Shown here one piece after another: positions 29,479 through 39,336 of a stretch of 64,000 bases of DNA. The first letter of the stretch is position 1. Each line of letters begins with the position of its first letter. The notes beneath the pieces are model-generated. The model made no database searches, had not been told where the DNA came from, and saw only the letters and a program-made list of their open reading frames with translations. The translations under genes and the position numbers were made by a program. Origin of the DNA: Dysgonomonas sp. 511 (GTDB lineage Bacteria; Bacteroidota; Bacteroidia; Bacteroidales; Dysgonomonadaceae); contig NZ_QVMQ01000002.1 in assembly GCF_010501105.1 (NCBI RefSeq), positions 1 to 64,000 of the forward strand. The letters run 5' to 3'.

Positions 29479-31248
29479 TTATTTATAGCCCGGGTTTTGT
29501 ATCAGGCTTGGGTTCTTGGCTATTTGCCCCGATGGCAACGGCCATAGATAATGTGTCTTGGAAAAATAGTGGTTCGATTTGCTGCTGATAACCACACAAG
29601 ACAGCTTTCCTTTTGCTGTTTCCACTTTTTCTTCTCCCCAAACATAGGTGTTTTTTGCGTAGCGGGAAGTAGCATTGCCCTCGTCGTCGACAAAGACTGT
29701 AGGATACGAAGCATCGCCTACCACCATGCCGCAACGCGATTCGTTCAGGGCAGCTTCGGCAATCCCCCAGCGTTTGAGGTCGTCGAACCGGTGCCCTTCC
29801 ATAAACAGTTCTACGGCTCTTTCGCGGCGGATTTCTTCTTTCATATCCAAACCGTGCAAAACTGCCATTTCGGTGGTGAGTCCTTTAACTCCTGCGCGTT
29901 CCCTGAGCTTGTTGACAGATTCGTTCAACTGTGCGTTGGTTATCTGCCCATACCTCTCTATCAGCGCCTCGGCATAGATGAGATAGACCTCGGCTAAGCG
30001 AAGTACGGGATAGTTGGCCGATTCTTCTTTATCTTTCCTGTAGCTGCCATAATTGTAAGTAGCAAATTTCTGGTTTCCATAGCCCGAAGTTCCGCCATTC
30101 AGGTTCATGGTAGGGCTAGGGCTGCCAATATAAGCTTCGAGGCGGTAATCGCGATTCTTAAATTCGTCGCCAACATTCTTATAGCCCATAAACTTGTCGG
30201 ACTTATCGGCCGGCAAACCATCTGTGCAAAGAAACATATCTATCAGCTTGCGGCTAGGGTACATCTGCCATACCGTCCAGCTAAGGTTTATAGCACCCGG
30301 ACGAAGCACATTGTCATATACTCCGTATAGGATAAACTCCTTGTTGGTCTGCTTGGTCAATCCTGCCGGATTGCTGCCTGCATCTTCCAGGTTGAACAGG
30401 TAGCGGCTGCTTAGGTTTTCGAGCTGTGTGTTGTAATTCCATAGTACATACCCACCTTTTTTCATCACCTCGTCCGACAGGGATATCGCTTCTTCGAGGA
30501 AACTGTTTACCTGATCGGACGACGGCCCTGCCGATCCTTCATAGTCGGTCTTGGTGCCGTTGTTTTTGCGCCAAGTAGCTTCGTAGAGTAGCACACGAGC
30601 CTTGAATGCTTTGGCAGCCCACTGGCTGACACGTCCTTTGTCTGCTCCCGAAATATTTTGTTCGAGCGGCAATCCGGCTATAGCATTATCCAGATCGGAG
30701 AGTATCCGGTCGATCACTTCGTAGCGGCTATGGCGCGCGCCATACAATTCGGGAGAATCGGTATTCAATACTTTGGTTACAATAGGAACGCCGCCAAAGA
30801 ATTTCAGCAAATAGAAGTATGTATAAGCACGGAAGAAATAAGCCTCCGAAACAAATTGTGCAATATCGCTTTGGCTACCAGAGTATTCGAGCGCCCGTTC
30901 GAGCAGGATGTTGACCGTACGGATATTTTCATAACTGTTTTTCCATCTGTCATCCTTTGTTCCTACCATTATTTGCCCTGTACCAACGTCGCTCGACTGA
31001 GCAAAATACGCAGACAGGTCGGTAGCAGCATCCATATGCGAATAGATGTGCCCGTAGCGCGATTGCCATCCGATGAGCTGACCGTAAAACCCGGTAGCAT
31101 ACTCTTTGAAGTGTGCCGGAGTCTTAAAGTACACAACATCTGTCTTCTGATCGAGCGGGTCGAGATCGAGGAATGTATCCTGACAGGCTGATAACCCAAA
31201 CAGGAGGGTAAAAGCCATTGTATATAATATTTTTTTCATATAATTCAT
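29479..31248 (-). CDS. SusD/RagB-family glycan-binding lipoprotein
   Basis: 589-residue lipoprotein (lipobox LSAC, Cys22, then QDTFLDLDPLDQKTD). TPR-like region SEAYFFRAYTYFYLLKFFGGVP (about 135) and the C-terminal IRRERAVELFMEGHRFDDLKRWG block identify the family; it ends NPSLIQNPGYK. It pairs with the SusC 20 bp upstream, in an operon with two TIG lipoproteins and a PL38-like lyase, so the ligand is probably a uronate-containing oligosaccharide. Confidence 0.94.
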   Translation of the reverse strand: MNYMKKILYTMAFTLLFGLSACQDTFLDLDPLDQKTDVVYFKTPAHFKEYATGFYGQLIGWQSRYGHIYSHMDAATDLSAYFAQSSDVGTGQIMVGTKDDRWKNSYENIRTVNILLERALEYSGSQSDIAQFVSEAYFFRAYTYFYLLKFFGGVPIVTKVLNTDSPELYGARHSRYEVIDRILSDLDNAIAGLPLEQNISGADKGRVSQWAAKAFKARVLLYEATWRKNNGTKTDYEGSAGPSSDQVNSFLEEAISLSDEVMKKGGYVLWNYNTQLENLSSRYLFNLEDAGSNPAGLTKQTNKEFILYGVYDNVLRPGAINLSWTVWQMYPSRKLIDMFLCTDGLPADKSDKFMGYKNVGDEFKNRDYRLEAYIGSPSPTMNLNGGTSGYGNQKFATYNYGSYRKDKEESANYPVLRLAEVYLIYAEALIERYGQITNAQLNESVNKLRERAGVKGLTTEMAVLHGLDMKEEIRRERAVELFMEGHRFDDLKRWGIAEAALNESRCGMVVGDASYPTVFVDDEGNATSRYAKNTYVWGEEKVETAKGKLSCVVISSKSNHYFSKTHYLWPLPSGQIAKNPSLIQNPGYK

Positions 31249-31268
31249 CTTTTTATATCGTTACCTTG

Positions 31269-34200
31269 TTAAAATCCAATATTTACACCGAACGACCATG
31301 TCCTACAGAACGGATATCCATTGTTGTTGGATGTTTCTCCCATTTCGGGGTCGAATCCGTCTTTTATGCTGGTAGTTTCCCACAAGTCATTTCCTGAGAA
31401 GTAAAGGCGTACTTTTTCAAGTTTTGCCTTCCTTGTCCACACTTTTGGAAGGGTATATCCTACGACCAACGACTTGAGACGCAGGTAACGGCTATTTTGC
31501 AGCATGAAATCGTTATTTTCGTAGTTCCATTTGGCACGGTTCTGATAAGTTGTCATACGAGGATATTTAGCATTCGGGTTTTCTTCGGTCCATGTTTTGC
31601 CCAAGAAATTCGGGTTCTGGTTGGTATATTGTGCGTAGAACGGATAGGCCATCCAGCCGGTACGCATTATATATTGTTTGCCCACCCCCTGGAAAAATGC
31701 ATTAAGGTCGAAACCTTTCCACGAGCCGCCTACTGTTATACCAAATACATAGTGAGGGTTGGCGTCGCCCAGATATTGCAAGTCGCTGTTGCTGCTACCA
31801 TCGCCTGTAATCACATAGTCGCCATTGAGGTCTACACGTTTTGTATCACCCGGACGAAGTTCTGTAACCGTACCCTGACCTACATTTCCCAGCGCTGCGC
31901 CATTCTTGCCATAAAGTGCATAATAACGGTCTACCTCTGCCTGATCTTTAAAGAATCCATCGGTACGGTAGAGGAAATAAGAGTTTAAAGGATATCCTAC
32001 CACCCTTGCATTCTTACCGGCAACGTACGTATCAGCTCCTTCCATCTCCTTCAACAAGCTCTTGGTATCGCCTATATTGAAATTGACATAATATGAAAAG
32101 TCTTTTATTTTATCGCGCCAGCCTATATTCACCTCCCAACCTTTTACATTGAGATGCCCATTGTTGGTTTTAGGAGCCGTTCCGCCCAATACCTGAGGAT
32201 ATTCGACAGACACCAACATATCTTTATTGTCCTTGATAAAGTAATCGAACGATCCGGTCAGGCGGCTATTGAGGAAGTGAAGGTCGACACCAATGTTTTT
32301 CTGTGAAACTATCTCCCATACATTGTTCAACGATACCAGCCCTGCATTTGCCAACGATGTAGAAACCTGTGAAGAAGCAGGTTCTCCCAATATCCCCATA
32401 CCTTGATTTATCAATGAAGCATATGCAAAGTTTCCTATACCACTATCGTTGCCCGAACTACCATAGCTTAGGCGAATCTTTCCGAAATTCACGACAGGAG
32501 TAATGGGTTCTACAAAATCTTCTGCTGTAAATACCCAGCCAATAGAACCGGAACCAAAATTGCGGAACTTATTTCCTTTCGAGAATCTGGAGTTACCATC
32601 GCGGCGCCCGATCAATTCTACCAGATATTTTTCCGAATAGTTATAGTTAACTTTCGCTATGTATGAATAAAGCCCGTTCTGGGTTTTACCTCCTGAGTTT
32701 CCTTGTGCTCCACTAGCCAGATTAAGGTCGTACACACCACTGTCTTCAAACAATTCGCGGGCGGTAGCCATATTTTTCCACATCCATTTTTCGGCATTGA
32801 TACCAAACATTCCGCTTATGTTGTGCACCTTGGCAAAGGTATTGTTATATTTCAGCAAACCCGAATAATACTGATACAATGTATTATTAGCCTGCATCAG
32901 ATACCCCGGATTGTTTATATCCTTGATATTAAGAGGATCGGTAGGATAAATCAACGACGGCTTGGTAGCATCCACAATGCGGCTTACAGGGTTTCCAAAC
33001 CAATCGTATGTCTGAACAGGTGTCACCCAGCGGTCTCTGCGGTATTCTTCGTTTTGGAAAGATACCATACCTTCGAAGCTAATGCCATTCCAGATATCGG
33101 CAGTCGCTTTCAGGTCGACACGGGTAGTCAGGTTCGATTTATTATCGCGTCCACCATCAGACGTAGCAGCTACCGGTTGGCGGTCGCCGATAGTGCCATA
33201 GTTGGCATACCATTGGCCGTAAGGATTCTTTGCAGGAAAGAATGGAGGCTCCTGTCCATAGAGCGAAGCATCGAGCCCTACGGATGGCGATTCGGTCTCG
33301 GTTTTGATCATACTGGCAGAAGTGTCGAACTTAAGCCATTTGGTCATTTGTATTCCATAATTTAAGCGAAGGTTCAATTGTTTTTGTCCGTCATAGGCCG
33401 TAGCCAGGTTGCCCTGATTGTCGGCATACACGGCAGAAACGCGGTAGTCCGACTTATCGGTAGAACCCGATATGCTCACATTGTGCTGATAAGAATAGCG
33501 ACGGGCAAACATTTCGTCTATACGGTTTGCATTGCCGATAAAGATATCGCCCCACGCAGGAGCCGTAGAATAGATGCCTTCTATACCCTGCTGCATCCTG
33601 AGCAGGTTTTCTTCGGTGAGCCAGTTCCACCAGTTAGGAATTTTTTCTTCTTTATTTCCCTCTATCCACATACTTGCATATTCTTTCATATCGGGAGAGA
33701 AAGAACTAACCCCTGTGGTAGTGAAACGCATATTGAAATCGTAATCTACCTTAATCTTACCTTTTCCTTTTTTAGTGGTAACAAGGATTACACCTCCTGC
33801 TGCCCTTGCTCCATAAATGGCAGCCGATGCATCTTTCAACACACTGATATTTTCTATATCATCGGGATTCATATTCTGAAAAGAAGTACCGTTTACCGCA
33901 GGCACACCATCTATGACGATCAATACACCGGCACCGTTGACAGAAGTTTCGCCACGAATCTTGAAGTTCAAGCCTTCGTTGCCGGGGCGAGAAGAAGAAC
34001 GGGTCACTACCAGACCGGGGGTTTGCCCCTGCAATGCCAATCCTACATTGGTTACAGCACGGCTTTCCAGAGCTTTGTTATTTATTTGTTCGATAGACCC
34101 TGATAGGGTAGCTTTCTTCTGAGTACCATAACCAACGACGATTACCTCGTCGAGCACCTTGTTATCCTCTTCCAATGTAACATCAATACGGGTTTTCCCT

Positions 34201-34526
34201 CCTATATTAACTGTCTGCTCCTTAAAGCCTATATAGCTGAAACGTAGCTGTGTGCCTCCTTCGGGTACACTTATTGTGTAATTCCCGTCTACATCGGTCA
34301 TTACACCGACAGTTGTATTAGGAACGGAAACAGAAACCCCGATCAGGGCTTCTCCAGTTGCATCCTTCACATTTCCTTTCACAGTCCTGTTGGCCTGTTG
34401 CGCAATCAGATTGTTGCCTGAATACGATTCAGCCTTGAGAATAGAACCGAAAGATCCGCCGAGCAACATAACAACAGCTAATATTGCCCATTTACTACAT
34501 AGTAGTTTAGATTTAAATCTGTTCAT
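31269..34526 (-). CDS. SusC/RagA-family TonB-dependent transporter
   Basis: 1085-residue outer-membrane transporter, first gene of the second locus. The N-terminal signal region (MNRFKSKLLCSKWAILAVVM) is followed by a carboxypeptidase-regulatory-like domain (RTVKGNVKDATGEALIGVSV), the VLDEVIVVGYGTQKKATLSG segment, plug motifs FKIRGETS, IVIDGVPAVNG and YGARAAGGVILVTTKKGKG, and a barrel ending TWSFGVNIGF. Its promoter probably lies at 34680-34687, giving a 5' leader of about 150 nt. Confidence 0.94.
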   Translation of the reverse strand: MNRFKSKLLCSKWAILAVVMLLGGSFGSILKAESYSGNNLIAQQANRTVKGNVKDATGEALIGVSVSVPNTTVGVMTDVDGNYTISVPEGGTQLRFSYIGFKEQTVNIGGKTRIDVTLEEDNKVLDEVIVVGYGTQKKATLSGSIEQINNKALESRAVTNVGLALQGQTPGLVVTRSSSRPGNEGLNFKIRGETSVNGAGVLIVIDGVPAVNGTSFQNMNPDDIENISVLKDASAAIYGARAAGGVILVTTKKGKGKIKVDYDFNMRFTTTGVSSFSPDMKEYASMWIEGNKEEKIPNWWNWLTEENLLRMQQGIEGIYSTAPAWGDIFIGNANRIDEMFARRYSYQHNVSISGSTDKSDYRVSAVYADNQGNLATAYDGQKQLNLRLNYGIQMTKWLKFDTSASMIKTETESPSVGLDASLYGQEPPFFPAKNPYGQWYANYGTIGDRQPVAATSDGGRDNKSNLTTRVDLKATADIWNGISFEGMVSFQNEEYRRDRWVTPVQTYDWFGNPVSRIVDATKPSLIYPTDPLNIKDINNPGYLMQANNTLYQYYSGLLKYNNTFAKVHNISGMFGINAEKWMWKNMATARELFEDSGVYDLNLASGAQGNSGGKTQNGLYSYIAKVNYNYSEKYLVELIGRRDGNSRFSKGNKFRNFGSGSIGWVFTAEDFVEPITPVVNFGKIRLSYGSSGNDSGIGNFAYASLINQGMGILGEPASSQVSTSLANAGLVSLNNVWEIVSQKNIGVDLHFLNSRLTGSFDYFIKDNKDMLVSVEYPQVLGGTAPKTNNGHLNVKGWEVNIGWRDKIKDFSYYVNFNIGDTKSLLKEMEGADTYVAGKNARVVGYPLNSYFLYRTDGFFKDQAEVDRYYALYGKNGAALGNVGQGTVTELRPGDTKRVDLNGDYVITGDGSSNSDLQYLGDANPHYVFGITVGGSWKGFDLNAFFQGVGKQYIMRTGWMAYPFYAQYTNQNPNFLGKTWTEENPNAKYPRMTTYQNRAKWNYENNDFMLQNSRYLRLKSLVVGYTLPKVWTRKAKLEKVRLYFSGNDLWETTSIKDGFDPEMGETSNNNGYPFCRTWSFGVNIGF

Positions 34527-34679
34527 ACATTTCCTTCTTTGTTTAGTGAATTTGATTAGTATTTTTCATTTTGTTTTTCCTGATTCAGAGAATTAGTACC
34601 AGCCATATAATATTGTAGTTTGTGATACTGTATAAATAATAGGTTCATAAGAATTAGAGTTAATGGTTTATTGACAATA

Positions 34680-34687
34680 CAAATGTA
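34680..34687 (-). promoter_or_regulatory. -7 box for the second SusC operon
   Basis: Minus-strand TACATTTG matches TAnnTTTG. It overlaps a perfect 7-bp inverted repeat (CAATACA, AA, TGTATTG; 34675-34690). No TTTG is seen at -33. The rest of the 438-bp gap 34527-34964 is AT-rich, with one 9-bp inverted repeat (CGATTTGTA 34736-34744 and TACAAATCG 34782-34790) as a possible operator. Confidence 0.5.
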
Positions 34688-34901
34688 TTGCTAACACTTA
34701 AAAGAATATCGGTTAAAATGCTACAGGTGCTAGGACGATTTGTAACATTGTGTTAAATATCGAAGCCAGTCCTTTAATAAATACAAATCGGAGAGTGATG
34801 AGAGTCCATAGCAAGTAATGATTAGGGTTGGAAGTCTGTCTCTGTATCAAATTGACATACCAAATGTAACAAAACACCTCTGTTTATTGTAATAGTTTTT
34901 A

Positions 34902-34909
34902 TAAATTTG
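34902..34909 (+). promoter_or_regulatory. -7 box for the second hybrid sensor gene
   Basis: TAAATTTG matches the TAnnTTTG consensus and lies 55 bp before the ATG of the hybrid sensor at 34965. No good -33 TTTG is present. Confidence 0.5.
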
Positions 34910-34964
34910 AAGATAGTAAGAGTCTGTTTTCCTAACATTTTTCATTTCACAAACCAGCATTATA

Positions 34965-37900
34965 ATGAAAAACCGATACATATACCTTATACCACTCATT
35001 TTCCTGCTTGCCACACAAACCGCGAACAGCCAGCAATATATTTTCAGGCACCTGGATATAATCGATGGATTGTCCGACAACCAGATCAGGAGCCTGAGCA
35101 TGACTCCCGACAACCGCCTGGCTATAAAGACAGCCTCTATACTGAACATATACAATGGCGCAACATTCGACAATTTCTACCACGACAAGCATCTGGAATA
35201 TAGATGGAACTACTGGAGGCTGCCCAAAGAATACTACGACGACAAAGGCAGGATATGGATGAAAGAACGCGACTATCTGCTTATCTTCGACCTGAAAACC
35301 AACCAGTACAATTACAATATTGGTGAGGAACTCAGCCAAATGGGAGTAGGAAAGAGAATAAAGAACCTCTTTATCGACAACTCGAAAAACTTCTGGTTTG
35401 TTGCCGAAAATAATGACTTTCTGTTCTACGATATTTCACAAAAAACACTGCACACCATTACTGCCGGTACGGATTCCTTTGTCAAGGAATTTGGGGTGCC
35501 TCGCGAAATGGCTCAATATAAGAACTTCTGCTGGGTGGTTTATTCATCGGGACTTATACGCTGCTGGGACTATACTTCGCGCGAGTTTGTTTCGCAAGAC
35601 CCTCACTTACTCAATATAATAGACGACTCTACCGACCGCCTGTACATACACACCACCAGCAGCGGAGATGTATGGCTGATGCACAATAAGGCAGTATCGC
35701 TTTACAACAGGACAAACCAGTCGTGGCAGGAAATAACAAGGATAAGCGGGCATTCAAGTTTCTTCACCTGCATGGATCTGGATATGGAAGGGAATGTATG
35801 GCTAGGCACATCATCGGGCGAATTGAGGCATATAAAACACGACACATTTGCCATAACCTCCATGAAAGGCTTGAATCTGGACAACGGGGCAACATTGGTG
35901 AATGATATCTATACAGTATTTGCCGACGACAATAATGGCGTATGGGTAGGCACATTGTTTCAGGGATTGTGTTATTACCAGCCTAACAGGAAGAAATTCC
36001 AGATGGTACAAGTCGTACCCAATGGTTCGCTGTTGACCAGCGATAATGTCAGGTGTTTCATCGAAGAAGAAGATGGCAGCATCATATTGGGAACAAAATA
36101 CGGGCTATCGCGCTATACCCCCGAGACAGAAAAGATAGAACAAATACACAAAAGCCTGTCTGATATATTGTGCCTTTCCCTCTACCGCGACAGTAAAAAG
36201 CGGCTATGGGTCGCCACATTCCTCAACGGGCTGTATTGCATCGACGGAAATTCTATCAGGAACTACAAGCAAAGGATATACGACAACGATCAGGAACCAA
36301 TACAAAATACGGCACGCGATATATACGAAGACAGTTATGGACGATTCTGGGTCAGTTTTACAGGAGGGGTCGGTGAATTTTTTCCGCAAACCGGGGAGAT
36401 TAAGATGCTGTACAAAACCCATCCGAAAGTTTCTTACCATAAAATAGATTACAAAATATACCCTGTAAATAAAGATTCCTTTGCCGTAATCGGCGAAAGT
36501 GGCATTTACTATTACGACACACAGAAAGACAGCCTGTGGATTCCTGAAATAGACAGTCCTGAGAATCCTAAGTTCAAAGACTTAAGTATAAAATATTACT
36601 GCATACTCAACGACAGCAAGTCGCTGGAGTGGTACGGTACAGAAGCCGGGCTAAAAATATGGGACAACAAGGGTAACAAATTGTATAATATTACCGTCAA
36701 CGAGGGACTTCCCAACAATACAATATCCGCCATACTGGAAGATGCCAACGGCCTTATCTGGGCATCTACAGCCAGCGGTATAAGCAAGATAGAGGCCAAA
36801 GAGGTAGATGGAGAATACAAATTCTCTATTGTCAATTTCGGCCCTATAGACGGGCTGCAAAGCGGAAAATTCTACAATCATGCCGCCATAAAAGCACGTA
36901 ATGGGATGATGTATTTCGGCGGTGTACACGGCTTCAACCTGTTCAACCCCCAGAAGATAACATACAACGAGACAAAATACGCCCCCATGTTTGTTTCATT
37001 CAGCCTGTTCAACACACCTGTAAAGGAGGGAGATAAGTACAACAACCGCACCATACTGGAATATCCTATCAACCAGACTAAAGAAATAAAACTAAACCAC
37101 AACGAAAACTTTATAACCCTCGAATTTTCGGGACTAAACTACATAAACCCTTCGCAGACTTATTTCAGGTACAAACTGGAAAACTTCGACCACGAATGGA
37201 CAGAAATAGTAACCGAAGGATTGGGAAAGGTGACATATACCGGACTTGCACCCGGCACTTACAAGTTTGTAGTCTATACCGCCAACAATGATAAGATATG
37301 GGGACAACAGGCTTCGGAAATGACAGTGATAATCAAACCGCCGTTTTGGGCAACAATATATGCCATCGTCTTATACTGCCTGCTATTTGTAGGAGCCATC
37401 ATCTACAGCCTGGCGCTGATAGACAAGAAGAACAAGAAAAGGCTGATGAAACAGCAATTGATAAACGAACAGAAACAAAAAGAAGAACTCGACCAGATGA
37501 AATTCCGTTTCTTCACCAACATCAGCCACGAGTTCCGCACACCTCTTACCCTGATACTTATGCCATTGGAGACTATGATAAAAGACGCCAAAGACTCGGG
37601 TATGAGAGACAAGCTAAGGTCGATATACACCAATGCCAAAGACCTGCTATCGCTTGTCAACCAGCTTCTCGACTTCCGCAAACTGGAAATGAAAGGAGAA
37701 GAACTAAAGCTGACAAGAGTAAATATAAAAGCCTTTCTTCAGAATATATACATACAGTTCAAAGATTCTGTTTCGGCCAAAAACATCAGCTTCATTATCG
37801 ATTCGGGAGCCGATTCCGAAAACATATATATGGACGAAGGCAAGATGCACAAAGTGATGAACAACCTGTTGTCGAACTCGTTGAAATACACACCCGAAGG

Positions 37901-39014
37901 AGGTTCGATCACGATAGTAACCAATACGGTTTTCCGCAACGAGCAGGAATATCTCAAAGTATCGGTTTCGGACACAGGGCGGGGCATTCAGGAGAAAGAC
38001 ATCAATAAAATATTTACCAGATTCTACCAGAGCAGCGAACAAAAAAGCGAACTGGTAGGCTCAGGCATCGGGCTGCATCTGGTAAATGAGTATATATCCT
38101 TGCACAAAGGTGAAATTTCGGTAGAAAATAAAAAAGAAGGAGGTGCAACCTTTACATTCCTGATACCGGCTTGGGCAGATAGCAGGCAAGAAATACTTCC
38201 GGCAGAAGAAAACTGCGAAGAAACAGAGGAAGTAATAGATATTGCCCCTAAAAAAACAATTCTGGTGATAGAGGACAATACAGAGTTCCGCCGTTTTCTG
38301 ACAGAACAATTGAATCCATACTACAATGTAATCGAAGCTCCCGACGGAGAAGAAGGTGAGAAACTGGCTGTACAGAAATCGCCCGACCTCATCGTGTCAG
38401 ACATAATGATGCCGAAAATGGACGGAATCACCCTGTGCATACTTCTGAAAAAGAATATACAAACCTCTCACATCCCACTGATATTGCTTACAGCCAGGAG
38501 CTCCGACGAGGCAAAAATAGAAGGATACGAGGCCGGAGCAGACTCTTATATATCGAAACCTTTCTCCTTCGAAGTTCTCCATACCCGTATAAAGAAACTG
38601 ATAGAACAACAGGAAACACGTCAGGAATTATTTCATAAGACAATAGACATTTCGCCAAGCAGTATTACAATCACCTCGCTCGACGAAGAACTGGTACAGA
38701 AAGCACTTGCCTGCGTAGAAAAAAACATGGACAATCCCGAATATTCGGTAGAGGAACTCAGCAGCGATATAGGACTGAGCCGAGTACACCTCTACCGTAA
38801 GCTACAGGTAATCACAGGGCAAAGCCCAATCAACTTTATCCGCGCCATACGCCTGAAAAGGGCAGCACAGTATTTACGAGATTCGCAATACAATGTGTCG
38901 GAAATAGCCGACCTTGTTGGGTTTAACACGCTGAAATATTTCAACAAGTATTTCAAAGAAGAATTTGGCACTACCCCATCGCAATACAGGGCTGATAATA
39001 TGAAACAGAAATAA
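34965..39014 (+). CDS. Hybrid two-component system sensor/regulator of the second locus
   Basis: 1349-residue protein with the same layout as the sensor at 20601. It has a signal peptide, propeller blades (ENVWLGTSSGELRHI, NGVWVGTLFQGLCYY), a Y_Y_Y domain near 690-775 and a membrane segment at about 793-815. The kinase has His855 in SHEFRTPLTLI, NLLSNSLKYTPEGG, DTGRGI and GSGIGLHLV. The receiver has LVIEDNTEFRRFL and Asp1146 in SDIMMPKMDG. The AraC-type HTH has VSEIADLVGFNTLKYFNKYF. It is divergent from the SusCD/TIG/PL38-like operon and 322 bp upstream of a co-oriented beta-helix glycosidase, both likely targets. The propeller sequence is distant from that of the arabinan sensor, in line with a different ligand. 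Confidence 0.95.
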   Translation: MKNRYIYLIPLIFLLATQTANSQQYIFRHLDIIDGLSDNQIRSLSMTPDNRLAIKTASILNIYNGATFDNFYHDKHLEYRWNYWRLPKEYYDDKGRIWMKERDYLLIFDLKTNQYNYNIGEELSQMGVGKRIKNLFIDNSKNFWFVAENNDFLFYDISQKTLHTITAGTDSFVKEFGVPREMAQYKNFCWVVYSSGLIRCWDYTSREFVSQDPHLLNIIDDSTDRLYIHTTSSGDVWLMHNKAVSLYNRTNQSWQEITRISGHSSFFTCMDLDMEGNVWLGTSSGELRHIKHDTFAITSMKGLNLDNGATLVNDIYTVFADDNNGVWVGTLFQGLCYYQPNRKKFQMVQVVPNGSLLTSDNVRCFIEEEDGSIILGTKYGLSRYTPETEKIEQIHKSLSDILCLSLYRDSKKRLWVATFLNGLYCIDGNSIRNYKQRIYDNDQEPIQNTARDIYEDSYGRFWVSFTGGVGEFFPQTGEIKMLYKTHPKVSYHKIDYKIYPVNKDSFAVIGESGIYYYDTQKDSLWIPEIDSPENPKFKDLSIKYYCILNDSKSLEWYGTEAGLKIWDNKGNKLYNITVNEGLPNNTISAILEDANGLIWASTASGISKIEAKEVDGEYKFSIVNFGPIDGLQSGKFYNHAAIKARNGMMYFGGVHGFNLFNPQKITYNETKYAPMFVSFSLFNTPVKEGDKYNNRTILEYPINQTKEIKLNHNENFITLEFSGLNYINPSQTYFRYKLENFDHEWTEIVTEGLGKVTYTGLAPGTYKFVVYTANNDKIWGQQASEMTVIIKPPFWATIYAIVLYCLLFVGAIIYSLALIDKKNKKRLMKQQLINEQKQKEELDQMKFRFFTNISHEFRTPLTLILMPLETMIKDAKDSGMRDKLRSIYTNAKDLLSLVNQLLDFRKLEMKGEELKLTRVNIKAFLQNIYIQFKDSVSAKNISFIIDSGADSENIYMDEGKMHKVMNNLLSNSLKYTPEGGSITIVTNTVFRNEQEYLKVSVSDTGRGIQEKDINKIFTRFYQSSEQKSELVGSGIGLHLVNEYISLHKGEISVENKKEGGATFTFLIPAWADSRQEILPAEENCEETEEVIDIAPKKTILVIEDNTEFRRFLTEQLNPYYNVIEAPDGEEGEKLAVQKSPDLIVSDIMMPKMDGITLCILLKKNIQTSHIPLILLTARSSDEAKIEGYEAGADSYISKPFSFEVLHTRIKKLIEQQETRQELFHKTIDISPSSITITSLDEELVQKALACVEKNMDNPEYSVEELSSDIGLSRVHLYRKLQVITGQSPINFIRAIRLKRAAQYLRDSQYNVSEIADLVGFNTLKYFNKYFKEEFGTTPSQYRADNMKQK

Positions 39015-39065
39015 GGATAGGTAAAATACAATTCCTTACGATACAAATTTGAATTTTTCACACTC

Positions 39066-39100
39066 TCTGTCATCCTGACCGGGGGAAGATTCTCTTTGCT
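39066..39100. repeat. Solo fragment of a dispersed TCTGTCATCCTGA repeat
   Basis: TCTGTCATCCTGA at 39066-39078 followed by GGAAGATTCTC belongs to the same family as the arms of the composite repeat at 46069-46343. It lies in the 322-bp gap 39015-39336, which otherwise holds no gene. Confidence 0.5.
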
Positions 39101-39258
39101 CAAAAACAGAATAATAAATAAAAATAGTAGGCATCCATTACAGTTTATCGTCCCGATTTCGCATTCAACAAACGATACAGGACTCTATTTCTGGTTTCAT
39201 GTTACAAATTGTACCACTATCTGTAACTATTCATCGCATGGCTTAAAGTGCTTCTGGT

Positions 39259-39266
39259 TATTTTTG
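39259..39266 (+). promoter_or_regulatory. Possible -7 box of the beta-helix glycosidase gene
   Basis: TATTTTTG fits TAnnTTTG and lies 71 bp upstream of the ATG at 39337. There is no -33 match, so this is tentative. Confidence 0.35.
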
Positions 39267-39336
39267 CGATAAGAATTGAAGCCATTAGCAGCTTCTCCCG
39301 ACCAGAAGAAAAATGAAAAATATATAACTATCAACT

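Noticed and set aside
34794-34835. AGTGATGA and AGTAATGA about 20 bp apart upstream of the second hybrid sensor
   Set aside because: Only two imperfect short copies and no clear placement relative to the -7 boxes; too weak to call an operator.
34921-34931. GAGTCTGTTTT upstream of the second hybrid sensor, similar to the MITE end at 2673
   Set aside because: Only about 10 bp match and no second inverted end was found nearby, so chance is the simpler explanation.
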